Shown here one piece after another: positions 49,969 through 61,980 of a stretch of 64,000 bases of DNA (position 1 is the stretch's first letter; each line of letters begins with the position of its first letter). Under the pieces are notes generated by a model. It worked only from the letters and a program-made list of their open reading frames with translations. It had not been told where the DNA came from and made no database searches. The DNA lies in contig NC_049993.1 in the NCBI RefSeq assembly GCF_000003815.2, positions 11,597,703-11,661,702 of the forward strand. The letters are read 5' to 3'. The position numbers were made by a program, and so were the translations under genes. This stretch comes from Branchiostoma floridae. Lineage: Eukaryota; Chordata; Leptocardii; Amphioxiformes; Branchiostomatidae.

Positions 49969-52900
49969 CTATAACTCTTCATGACTAAACTCTGGGTTGT
50001 TGGGGACCTCCTTAGTGCACATGGCCGGAGTCTCAAACTCAAACACATACTCGCACCTGTTGGGCTCCGACGCTGATAACAACTTGTTTTCTATACCACA
50101 CGTCATGCGGACCTGGAACAGACAAAGGTAGATGCTTTAATAACATTTCCATCAATTTTACTCCACAAAATTGTTCAAGATTGCATGGAAAGAATGATAA
50201 ATACAATGAACATATATGCTTGGGGTATTGGCACTTGCATATAAAATTTCAATAAATACTAGTAAACACCAGATGTTGAGCCAGACAGCCTTAGATCTAC
50301 AGTAGATAAAAAAAAACACAGAAATTTGAAAATGTGACACTGCCAAAAGCTTGTGGATGCTGACATTTTCTACATATTTCTGTATCTGACTCTATAAGTA
50401 TATAGCTGCCATAATCGCCCTTTGACGTAACACACCAGCTTTGCAGGCATGCGGTGCAGCAGCGTCTGGTTATATTACACCGAACATACCTAAACTGTCA
50501 TACCTAAATTCTGCACATCTATTTCCTAAGCTTGAAAGTAAATGTGTCTGTGCATACATGTGTAATTAAAGGACAGCATCAGAAAATTTTCAATTCTTTA
50601 TTTTCCAGTAGTTTACTCATTAAAAAGTTGATGTACGTCAATTTTTACATTGATCCGCCTAATATGACCCTGTAGACACGTTTGAACTTCGCGCTCTCCT
50701 CCTCTCCCCGCCGCGCTGGCCGATGACGTAATGGCCTCGTTCTGATCGTCTGAGATTGTATGACGTCACGGATCCAAAACTTCTAGCCAGCCATTTTTCT
50801 CGGTGAACCTCGGTCCTCTCAGCGGTGAATAATCACCCCGCCATTCTGGAGTTCAGTTTGTTGTTGTTGAAAATTACTTTCGTGGACCTGTAAGTCGCAT
50901 TGTGAGCTGTCTACGAAGCCATAGTCCCCGGGAGACTGAACATGAATAAGCTTGCCTGCGAGTAAACCGCGCGGCGACGGGACGAAATCAAAACAATGGC
51001 GGTGGGGGAGGTTCACGCACCGTGCTTTTCTGGACTTTTACAAGAGCGAGTTCGGGTCAGTTCTTACCTTCTCCTTTCCGGACAGCACAGCGATAATTAC
51101 ACGTAAGCTTCCACGAATTTTGGTTGAATTCACAATTGTCCAACTGGCAGGGACATTAAAAAAAACATTTTTCCTCTGACAACATACCCTTGATCGCTAC
51201 ATATCGAACGACCCCCTTTTCGCGCCGAAACAGATAGCACCGCAACTTGTACAGATCGTGCGAGTTACGCCTCGCCTCTCACTTTATTTTCTGTTTCTCG
51301 GGTAAATCATCTGGACTGGTCGGTTTTTCAATCATGTAGCTTTGGCGGAGATTGCTAGGGGTTCATTCAAAACAAATCACGGACTCTGAAACGAAGCCGA
51401 CATTTCGCGCCATTCACAATGCCGGCCTGTGTTGTATGTAAAAACAACAATGCTGTATGTATGTTTCGGCGCGGAAGGGGGATCGTTCGATATGTAGCGA
51501 TCAAGGGTATGTTGTCAGAGGAAAAATGTTTTTTTTAATGTCCCTGCCAGTTGGACAATTGTGAATTCAACCAAAATTCGTGGAAGCTTACGTGTAATTA
51601 TCGCTGTGCTGTCCGGAAAGGAGAAGGTAAGAACTGACCCGAACTCGCTCTTGTAAAAGTCCAGAAAGGCACGGTGCGTGAACCTCCCCCACCGCCATTG
51701 TTTTGATTTCGTCCCGTCGCCGCGCGGTTTACTCGCAGGCAAGCTTATTCATGTTCAGTCTCCCGGGACTATGGCTTCGTAGACAGCTCACAATGCGACT
51801 TACAGGTCCACGAAAGTAATTTTCAACAACAACAAACTGAACTCCAGAATGGCGGGGTGATTATTCACCGCTGAGAGGACCGAGGTTCACCGAGAAAAAT
51901 GGCTGGCTAGAAGTTTTGGATCCGTGACGTCATACAATCTCAGACGATCAGAACGCGGCCATTACGTCATCGGCCAGCGCGGCGGGGAGAGGAGGAGAGC
52001 GCGAAGTTCAAACGTGTCTACAGGGTCATATTAGGCGGATCAATGTAAAAATTGACGTACATCAACTTTTTAATGAGTAAACTACTGGAAAATAAAGAAT
52101 TGAAAATTTTCTGATGCTGTCCTTTAACAATAAGGAATAACAAATGTGGAAGAAACTGGTACATGTATTTAGTATTTCCTGTCCCCACCTCTGTAGACCT
52201 GTCCGGACCGTTCCAACAGTTCTGTCCCTTGGTGTACTTCATGGCGCTGTACTTGTTGTCCTCAGGGCCTGCCCAAGACTCCCAGCGGCTGGAGAAACAC
52301 AACACAAACTGTAAACTCACTCATTCAAAACATGAACACAACACAAACTGTAAACTCACTCGTTCAAAAAATGGCTTTGACCAGGAAGAATGAAGAGAGA
52401 GTGTGGGAAAACTACACTGTACTTTTGTCCAGGTCAAAACATTCTGAAAGCTTTGTCCTGCTGCACTTTTTCCTATTGTTTTTTTTTCCATCCTGATGAG
52501 ATATATCCAACCTCACCTCCTTAAAATCCATTGTAAATCTATACTTGGCAACCATAAAAAACTTAGAGTAAATACTAGCAAATTAAAACAGTTAAACCTT
52601 CCACAGTGAATGTTTTAAAGACGGTCATAACATTAGTCAGAGTTGGAGTTCCTCGAAAATCTGCAATTCAGCAATGTAAGAATATTTAAAGTGATTTTAA
52701 GAGATACATCAATTCAGCATCAGTAATTCTGAGGTATAAACATTTGTAAACTTTGGATATTAAGGTGTACAAGACAATCTTGAGAAGGCCACTATTGCAA
52801 TGTTTTTTGATGTGGCAGTATTATGGCACCCGGTGGAATGATGAGAGTTGATGTTACTCTTTAAAGTTAAATAATTTGACAACTAGGCTAGCAATGATGG

Positions 52901-55900
52901 GGAAAATGATACCATTTTTATTTTTATTTTCTAGCAGATGATATAATTTCAAACTCACCCTAATGTTGTCTCCGACCCGCCATGTTTGGGACTCTGTGAG
53001 CACTTGTCAAACGGACACAGCTTGTACTTGTACTCCTTAGTCTCCAGCTCAAAACACTGGCCATCCAGGGAGCTGTACTCCGCCTCTGCACCAAAGTCTG
53101 TGCCGAGCTGCTTCTCTAGTTGCCTGGTTGTTGAGAAATGTAGGCAAAAATATCAGAGATTTGTCTTGTCACAACTTGTCAGGCCTAATTTACACTACTA
53201 CATGTAGTTGCTTATTCTATCCAACCTGTCTTATGTGCTTAAACTTAAAGAGTTACATACACAAACTCTGAGAGGTATGCAAAATTGACTTCTATTACGG
53301 TCCAGTAAGAAGCTGCGTGTGGTTAGGAATTTTGCTAGAAGTCAGCGTAAAAATCCTAGACATACAAGGAAGCTAACTAGCTGACTAAAGTATGAACACT
53401 GTGCTACAAAAGCAATTGGTAACCTCCCAAATTGCAAGTAGTGTGATGGGCAAAATGTATGCTTTATGGTACGCTCAAATTTACCAACTGGAGGATGATG
53501 CAGTTCACCTATGCCTCAGTAGGGGCTCTACTAACCTGATCTGTGCATCAACATCACTGACTTTCTTGTTTGCTTCTGTGTACTCTGCCCTGGCCTGGTC
53601 TGCAGCTGTTGTCAACATGATGAAGATTATCATTGTTAAAACTGGAACACAGCTTTACACAAATGTACTCTCATTTCAAAGGTTCATTGTGCAAAGAAAA
53701 ATGGCAGAGATGGCACTTTCAGGATATGGACACTAGTTTTGGTGCTGCCGAATATTGTTTCAAGCTTTTACTTTCAAAGTAGTTAACATGTTGCCACCTG
53801 GAGTGAATTGGTTACAAATAATATTTCATACATACTATGTCAAGGAAATAGCATAATGACAATGTTCTTTTTCTCGAAATTGCTCTAGTACAACCCCATT
53901 TGCCAGCATATTTCTGGCAACTTTCTGGGTGGTGCAACATGTGAAGTTATCCAGCTGGGCCGCATCAGTTTGGGATTTGGGGCTTCTTTGCAATTAACAG
54001 AAGTGTGCAGCGATCTGTTGTACAATTAACTGGCTTGTACTGAAGCTTAAGATTTCGAACTTTTGTAACCTTCCCCATGCTGTACTTTGAATACCCAAGT
54101 CTGCTGCCAAGAACAATTGTACCAGACGTTGTTGTTTGTTTACAACAGACCTGCGATCAGCTGTTTTGTCTCCTCGTCATAATCTGGCATCGCATCCTCG
54201 TCTGGTTTGGATTCGTCCTTGACCAGGTCGATTTCAGGCTCATCATCATCATCATCATCTGGGTAGTCGTCATCAAGATCATCATCATCATCATCTACTT
54301 CATCATCATCATCATCATAGCCTAGAAAAGCACATATAGAGTAACTCACTCTATTACCACTACAGCATATAACAAAAAGGACCTTACTACCATCTTTTGA
54401 ACAATCTTTTCTTTTATCAAACAGCTCTTTAAAGAAACTGTGGTATTTAAACAATTGTACTAAAATGAAAAAAAGTAGAAGGTTTAAAACAAATCCAACA
54501 TTTGATGTACCAATTAGCTGAATTCATCACAACTACAAGTAAGCTTTTGTGGAAGGGTCAAAAAGACAATCTCAAAGAAAGAAGAAATTGCTGATGACTG
54601 AAGCTGCCAAACCCTCTAGGAATTAAATGCTAACACTTTGTATGCAATTGGCCCTCGGACATTAATTTGCAATAAAGATTATCATCAAAATATATAAACT
54701 TACGCTCTTCTTCTTCTTCCTCCTCCTCTCTGTCCTCCTCCTCCTCAGCAGGAGGGGCGGGTGGTTCTTCAGTTGGAGGCAGATCTGTGTCTCCTTTTGT
54801 AGGTTCCTCTACGGGAGGTTCCTTTGCCTTGTCCTGTTATTAAAACAATAATTAGAAAGTTTAGGACACACAAACCATACACGCAAAGCTATATCTAATC
54901 ATCATCATCCAATCATCTGTCTATTTTTCCAAAATGATGATGTCTTTTCCAAAATCATATCCAGTTGTTTGAGTAATTGCTATATGGTGTATCTTATATC
55001 TGGCCTTCATTGACGGATCATGTCTTTAGTCAAAAATATGCTTTATCCCAGCATTTGTAAAAGTGTGGACTACATTATGATTTGTGTGTAATACGACACA
55101 TTATTATGATTCAAGTGCTTTGTCTCTTGTTTTCCAGTCCTTAAATATGCCCTTTCCGTTGTTACTGTACTTTAATCAACCTAGTATTTTCCCCCAGTGC
55201 ACAACTCTAATAATTTCATGTAAAAATGCACCCCACTTACCTTTTCACCCTGGTAAAGGTCCTTGATTTTGGGCCAAGTCTCTGACAGAAAACTCTCCAA
55301 ATCTACCTCCGTCACATCACCAAGATGGTTCTAAATGTACCAAAAAATGACATATGAACAATTTTGATCTGTGTTCAATTTACATATAAACCAGTATACC
55401 AAGACAGGGCACATCATATCGGGTCTGAAAGTACACGTTCATGGTTCCAAGTACACATGCAAAGTGTTACGTATTATGGGTAACATGTCAAAGGTGAATG
55501 CCCCTGAGACATATATAAACTAAACATAGTCTAGACAAGGTATCAGACATGGCTGTGACAAGAACTGTTGACAAGATAGGGGCCTCCAGCTTTCATCTTG
55601 CACCTGTGAGTTGGAACCATAAATCCACTTTAAGAGCAATGAATCAAGTAGAAAAGTTTAAATGCTGACCTTGGCCTCCTCCTCTGTGACCTCTCCATCC
55701 ACATCATCATCAAACTCCAGGTGAGTCTGCAACTCCTCCAGTTTAACCCTACAGGACAGGAGAGTGGATATCAGTCATACAGACATTATTGTGTCAACAT
55801 GTAAGCTTTACATCAAGCCTGAGTATCATGACATACTTATCAACATAAAGCCATTGTCTTTCTGACTAAGGTGAAGATGTCTTTTCAAGTAGCTTGTATA

Positions 55901-58900
55901 TTTTGTATAGACACAACACACCAGTTATGCAGGCACCAAGCGAGACAGTGGCTAGCAATACACTAAACGACCTGTCATTCATAACCTTTGCACATCTAAC
56001 TGTGTAAAAGCACTGTTTAGTGGTATCTAGAGAGGATGTCTCTACCGTACTTGGTGTTAACGAGTTCAAATCTGTGCTAATTTCAGGAAAAATAAATGGT
56101 GCAAATAAGTGCAGTGTCAGCCAAGCACTACAGGTCACTCTTACTCTTCTGGACAAGTGTGTTGGGTTTCTGAGGCAAACTCATCAAATACGGTGCTTTC
56201 TAAAAGAAGCATTTCCTTCATTACCATTACATGGGATAGCTAAGTTGAAGGTAAGAAGACACACATAAATTACCATGTTAAACATTGGGAAAAACAACAA
56301 TGGCACTTTGATTGAGACTTGACAGTGGGGGAGGGGGGCACACTTACAAGCCATCTCCATCCAGGTCCAGCTCACTGAAGGCTGCAGTTCCTGCCTCCTT
56401 CTGCCTCTCCAGTTCTCGGGCAGCCTTCACCTCTGAATTACACATGGAACAATGTCACACTGGGAGAAACCTTAGCCATATGCAGAGTTTGTATCTGGTC
56501 ATGTATATGAATTAGTCAAGTCACACTGGGAGAAACCTTAGCCATGTCCAGAGTTTGTATCTGGTCATGTATATGAATTAGTCAAGTCATTGTCAACAGA
56601 AGATTGTGCTGTTTAGTAGAAAATAAGTCCAACCTTAAGTGTTGGAGGTCAAACGATAAATCGATAGATACATCCTACATAGATTTGATCGGTAAGAATA
56701 TATCATTCCTGGTTTACGTGTCTGTTTTTAAAAATGTATATGTATGAGTAAAACCAAGGATATTTTGTAGTTGAGTATAAAGAACAAACAGATCCAGACC
56801 TTCCCAGGCCTTCTTGTGCTTGTCTACTGCTTCCTTCTCAGGTGTTTCCGCAGCCTCCTTTGCAGCTGTAAAATCACATCAAATCAAATATACTAGTACT
56901 TTCAGGACAAACCCATCTAGATATGGTATTGACAATAACTCAGTCAAGCATTAAAGTCACCTAAAAGATAAAGTACATTAACATGTAGTACACAGCTTTG
57001 TTGTTTAGGTTGACCACTTTGCAGAAACCATTGTCATAATTTTAAACAGAAAAATCATCTGAAGTTTGCAGTGAACAAAACTTTCATCAATCTATCTACA
57101 CTATCTACATGTGCAGAAATCAATTCCTTGATATTTGTCAGATGATGCAAAGAACATGCAAAGACATAATATTATGTTACAATACAGACTGACCTTGAGC
57201 CTCTTGCTTCTTGGATTCCACCACTTGTTTCTCTTCTTTCAAGGCATTCAGCCTGGTCTGGGTACAAAAAGAAAGGATTTTGCACAACTTAAGTCCTATG
57301 CTTCACAGTGTAACTTAAAGTTTTGTTATGCGACTTGTCATGTGAAGACAATGCTTGGTACAAAATGTTGTTGTTCATACGTTTGGAATTACTGTCAACA
57401 ACACAGACAACGAGACGTGAAGAGATACAGCTGAATTTTAAAGACATTAAATGATGATGTCACTATCACACAGGTAATACTTATACCTGTACTTGTGCAA
57501 AGATTCTGGTGTCCATCTCTATTATAGCTACCTAGTCTTTTTCATCCTCTCAGCAAAGTTGTGAAGAAGATGAAAGCAACTCAACAGCTATAACAGTGAT
57601 GGATACCAGGCTAAAGTCCTGGTACCCACCTCTCTGTCCTGCCTAGTTTGTTTCCCATCAGCCACCAGGGTCTGCCTCATCTGGAAACCCTGGTTGATGA
57701 TCTCGGCCTGTTTTTTCCTCTGTTCAAGTTCAACAGCACCCATCTCCCTTGTAACAACAACAGCGGCATAGACAATGTTGGAGCACTCTAATCACTTTAA
57801 ACTAGATATGTATCAACAAATAATTGTAAATGCTCATAAGTTCGCAGTGATTTAAACTCGCAGTTACGTAAGGGGAAAATGGAGTGTTTGCCGTGGTTTT
57901 AAGTTTGTGCTAAGATATGCCCAAAAGTAGTTACTCAAGTAACTGGATATGATTTTGGTAGTATCCAACATCCACTAGCGTCTCTGTGACAAAAGATAGT
58001 GGATACTATCTGAAACGTCTGACAGTTTCCAAAAGCATATCCAGCTTTGCTGCTTTTTGGCGTACTACACACATACAGTATAGAAATGGAAACACTGGTG
58101 GCTTAAAGTTCATGATGAAGAGATCACTGTGATAACTGATGACATAAAAACACGGTGTCACCACAAAAATTTCATTTATTACATAGACTTCAGCAACCTA
58201 TTAACTCCATCAACTACAGAATCCACACATACCTGAATTTTTTTTTTCTTTTGTTAGTAAGTGAAAAAGTGTGTATGCCTAGCTTTGCTTTCTTTATATT
58301 TCCATGTAGAAAATCAGGTGACATACCTGCACTTGTCTTCACACAGCACCAGTCCACTGTACTCATCTGTACCGTCACAGCAGTCTGGCAATCAGATGAT
58401 AAATCTATACATCAGTCTTACGTTTATGAAGGTTAGACATCCAGATTAACAATATTCAAATACAATTCAATCTCTACGGCTGAATAAAAACAGAGATTTA
58501 CTTCCGGATATTCTTCAGTGTCACTTCTTCAGCGTCCTAGTGAAGCTGAAGAAGAGTGATGAATGTCACTCAAAACATCAGGAAGTAAATCTCTGTTTTT
58601 ATCCAGTTGTAGAGATTAAATCGTACTTGAATACATCAGTCTTGTAGAATTGAATTGATCAATATACACTATACAGTAAAACCTACAATAAATAATACTG
58701 ACAAAACCTGTCTATAATGGCCATTAAAGGGATGTGAAGAAAGTTGTTTCAGTACACATGTGGCCATTACCTACGAGATTCTCAATACAAGTGATCCCGA
58801 TGATGTCACAGTGACGCAGTGGTAGGCAAAAAGCAGATGTTTGGCAAAAGCTTCACTTACATATTAACCAGTAATTTGAGCTGCTAATCTAAATATCAAT

Positions 58901-60798
58901 TTTTAATCCAATCTACTGACGTCCTGGTAGGCACCAAATGCCCAATACTCCGGATATAAACAACAACAGCGATTGCTCGTATGGAAAAATAATCTAAGGA
59001 ACCATAAAAAGGTGACCACAATGAACAGGTGGACTATTAAAAATTTCCTTTGGACTGCTAAAAATTTGTCTTCCTCCCCTTTTTTTGTATTAATTCATAC
59101 ATGTCATAGTTAGGATAAACCTATTCTCCAACTAGATCTCTTTTGCACATTAATTCACAGCTATGATATTAAAAATCTCGCCAACAAGATTACTCCAGTG
59201 TCACTGACAAAAGACACTGAATGGTACATCTGAAACGTCTGGCCGCTTCCAAAATCATATCCAGTTGCTTGAGTAACTGCTCTTTGGCATAACAAACAGG
59301 TGGTCTCCATACTAGTCATCACTAGTCAGGGCTCGAAATACCACCTGCATATGCAGGTTAGTGCAGGTAAAATTGGAGCTGTGCAGGTATTTCTGATGTC
59401 TACCTGCACCTAACCTGCACTGGTCCATGTACTGGGTTTTATACATAAATGTCATATGATGTAGGTATATGTGGATTGTTATCAGCTGCATTGAATGTTA
59501 CCACCTATAAAGTATAAAAAATAGCAATGTTTCCTGAAAAATCATACTTCCTAAATCAGAGTGATGCAGGTAAAATTTGTCAGGTGTAGGTAATTTTCAA
59601 TCATGTTACCTGCAACAGAGCAGGTATGCAGAAAAAATATTTTGAGCCCTGCTAATATACATGTATATGTGTGACAAGTCCAGAAAGTTGACTGAATGGT
59701 AGTACTCACCACAAATGCCATCATTGACCCTGGAGGAAGGGATGGTTTTTGGAGTGAAGCCCTTGTTACTGCAGTAGTACATCATGTTGGGACAGGCAGC
59801 AGTACCTTTGTTAAAAAAAAGTTCCACAATCTCATACCTTTGCCAAATAGTGTTACACATGTCTGGCATGACAAAAAAAGATTCTCATTTTTATACCAAC
59901 AATATCAAAATAGGCCATAAGGACATTATTTGCCACCCAAAATAACACAAATTGTTCAAAGTCTCACATTTCCAAAGATGGCTATTTTAACATTTCCTCA
60001 TTAATTACATATATGAGGCCCAATTTGCATGATTAATGTATAAAAATGTTCATCTTCATTGAACTTTCAATAACTGGTTGATAAAAAAAAGCAAATAGCC
60101 TGTCACTAGATGTGTAATAGATAAATCAAATGTACAATCTTACCTGGTTCGTCGGTCCCATCCTTACAGTCACAGTAATCATCATTAACCTGATCAAAGG
60201 GGATGGTCGCTGAGCCGTCTAAACAAGTGAAGGGCTTCGACTCATCATAGAAGGGTTTATCTAAAGAAAACATGATGGAAAATGCCTAGATTAAAACATA
60301 TCAACATCACAGTTGTTCTGATCAATAACGTTGTGGATGTCAAGATCACTGTCAAAATAACTACGGTCCTTACACTACCTTTAGAATTGGTAACATCGAA
60401 CAAAATACACACGACAGGTTATTTAGGTCACACATAAATTATTACACACCGACACCTGGTTGGCACATACAGTTGTAACACTAGAATTTACGAGAACACC
60501 ATGTCACGAATACTGCAAATAAAATGGGGATAAAATGGTGACTGCGAAACGTTGATGCACAACCCTGAAGGATTAGTATTATCTTGTCGAACCACTCTCT
60601 GCAGTGAAGCAGAACAATGGTGACTTCCTTTGTGAGGAGCCTTTTTCAGCAAATACAAGTGGGGAGGGCGACACGTGGACAAGGCATGTTTCAACAGTAC
60701 TTACGCAGCAACGATACTCCCCTCGGCCGCAAAATTTCTACCGCAGCTGTGTTATAAAATGGACTAACTATGTGTAAAACTAGAAGTGCTAAGAACAT
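49969..60798 (-). CDS. PRKCSH: Glucosidase II beta subunit (GII-beta / 80K-H)
   Basis: Sixteen coding exons in order: 60798-60705, 60260-60144, 59805-59710, 58384-58327, 57747-57630, 57257-57194, 56865-56800, 56432-56348, 55748-55670, 55330-55241, 54833-54704, 54321-54151, 53605-53536, 53123-52959, 52288-52189, 50112-49969. They give 548 residues (human 528). The subunit retains the glucose-trimming alpha subunit in the ER and presents N-glycans in the calnexin cycle. Seen: a signal peptide ([14 protein letters not shown]); two Cys-rich LDLa-type modules at about 44-120 (CKDGTDE, CCDGTDE); a charged helical region at 122-210; EF-hand loops at 227-238 and 246-257; a Glu/Asp tract at about 318-362; and an MRH lectin domain from about 436 with sugar-binding Q435, R498, E517 and Y523. 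The ER-retrieval tail is HEEL instead of the usual HDEL. An upstream in-frame ATG (60864) with better context would add 22 residues before the signal peptide. Confidence 0.97.
50566..52127. mobile_element. 1.56 kb near-perfect palindrome flanked by TTAA (long-TIR element)
   Basis: The left arm (50566-51231) and right arm (51462-52127) are reverse complements over about 666 bp. I noticed one substitution deep in the arm (a C/A site near 50738 and its partner near 51955). A 230-bp unique spacer separates them. Both outer ends are TTAA followed by AGGACAGCATC inward, as for transposons that target TTAA. The arms are GC-rich, with E2F-like TTTCGCGCC (51218-51226; also 51403-51411 in the spacer). 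No transposase is encoded. It lies wholly in the last intron of PRKCSH. It could be a foldback transposon, a recent inverted duplication or an assembly artefact. Confidence 0.85.
54941..54992 (-). mobile_element. MITE family 1, terminal fragment
   Basis: AAAATCATATCCAGTTG, then TTTGAGTAATTG and TATGGTGTATC, match the right end of the element at 18184-18324. It is intronic in PRKCSH. Confidence 0.65.
57915..58064. mobile_element. Hairpin MITE, family 1, complete copy
   Basis: The left end CCAAAAGTAGTTACTCAAGT and the right end GCTGCTTTTTGGCGTA flank an inner pair of GTGGATACT / AGTATCCA words. The length of about 150 bp and the inner words agree with the copy at 18184. It lies in a PRKCSH intron. 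Confidence 0.82.
58453..58634. mobile_element. Hairpin MITE, family 4
   Basis: Arms of about 50 bp, for example AAAACAGAGATTTACTTCC on the left and GGAAGTAAATCTCTGTTTTT on the right. The outer parts (AATCTCTAC and its complement, ATTCAAATAC and GTACTTGAATAC) also pair. It is in the PRKCSH intron between the exons at 58384 and 59710. Confidence 0.82.
59190..59290 (-). mobile_element. MITE family 1, half copy
   Basis: It contains CTGAAACGTCTGGCCGCTTC, then CAAAATCATATCCAGTTGC, then TTGAGTAACTG and CTTTGGCATA. This matches the right half of the family. The left arm is absent or decayed. Confidence 0.7.
59327..59651. mobile_element. Element with CAGGGCTCGAAAT inverted ends, copy 2
   Basis: It begins CAGGGCTCGAAATACC and ends TATTTTGAGCCCTG. 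The interior is full of CCTGCA / TGCAGGT words in both orientations, unlike the GGTGCACC words of copy 1 at 23355-23730. The ends match and the insides differ, which is typical of a family mobilised in trans by one transposase. Confidence 0.72.
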
Positions 60799-61968
60799 TT
60801 CTCCGTATAGAAATGAGCGAAAATTGCACAAAATCCCTCGTACACACGGCATCGTTTCCGCCATCTTGGGAAATTTTGGTCCCGTGCGCAGGCGCATGAT
60901 TTGTGATCTGCTGATTGGTCAACAGTTACTTTCCCTTTCCCAGGGTTCTCTTTGGCAGGTGCTTCGAGAAAATATTATGAACCACCTGCTACTTAAAGTA
61001 TTACAAGAAAAACAAACAAAAGGGGACAAACCTTGGTCCGATAAAAAGCTTCTGAAAATGTGTACTAAGAACTCGTCCGATAGGCTTAACTATGTCTTTG
61101 AAGACGGTGCAGACACCAGATACACCGTGTAAAGAGAAAGTAAAGTTTAACCCTAATCATATTCATTGTCATAGATTAATATCAATAAAAAAGTTTGGAC
61201 CAGTCTAAGTAGAAAAAAATGATTAGTACAGGCGTGTCTGAACGTTCACGATATCGGAGCATCACTTAGGCGACGTATCTTCGTTATTGATAAATTATTC
61301 ATAAAGATTATGTTGCCAAAAGCGTCCACATGTTATCATCTTTTTGCATATCAATAATTCATAGCTACGATTGCACCCTAACCGATTGAAATGTTCATAT
61401 TAGGAATAGCGCACCTCTCTGTAATATAATACTGCTTCCTGTTGCATTGAATGGCACCCTTGAAATTTTTCATGTTGAAATGACGTCAGGTTGATTTTTG
61501 CAAAGCAGTTAAATATTGTCCTATCATGATTGAATTCTCCATTAGCGATGGTAAGTTGATCTACGGTGAACATTAGGGTGTTTCCCTAATCATAGAGGGT
61601 GTGGATGGTAAACGCCCATACCCAGGAATAGTAAACACTTCACCATAAAGAAGGTCAAGCCATTGCTACAACAGCAACAGCAACTTCTTTTAAATTGTGT
61701 TGGAAAAGTAGTTTGAACTCACGAAATACCACAAGGTAAGGATTAATAGGTGTTTTGTACCTATTTGCTACCTGCATCTTTGATCGTAGAGGTCTATGAT
61801 AAGACGTACATTTATAAAATAGAGTGCAATATTAGCCCGGTTGGTTTAAGCATGTATGTTCAATGGGAAGCAAGGAACAAGCCTACAGACTTTGCCTGTA
61901 GTCCAATTTTTCCAGTTACTGTTTGTTATACATGTGTATCTATTATCATGATTTTTATATTTTTACAG
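60799..61968. promoter_or_regulatory. Divergent PRKCSH / IFI44-like promoter interval
   Basis: The genes read away from each other. Near 60862-60870 the minus strand has CCAAGATGGCGG, a YY1-type element usually just inside a transcription start; it also forms the upstream PRKCSH ATG. On the plus side TGACGTCA lies at 61481-61488. A donor-like ACAAG/GTAAGG at 61735/61736 and an acceptor at 61968 suggest a non-coding first exon for the IFI44-like gene. No interferon-response element was noticed. Confidence 0.5.
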
Positions 61969-61980
61969 AGAACAATTGCA

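Noticed and set aside
51419-51535. Short frame starting [10 protein letters not shown] in the palindrome spacer, reminiscent of a THAP zinc-finger start
   Set aside because: It stops after fewer than 45 codons and lacks the downstream THAP residues, so it is probably coincidence.
50952-51742. Identical 75-codon open frames on opposite strands
   Set aside because: They are the two arms of the palindrome. They start with TTG rather than ATG and have no recognisable domain.
54077-54325. Plus-strand frame with long Ile runs
   Set aside because: It is the antisense shadow of the GAT-repeat Asp tract of PRKCSH.
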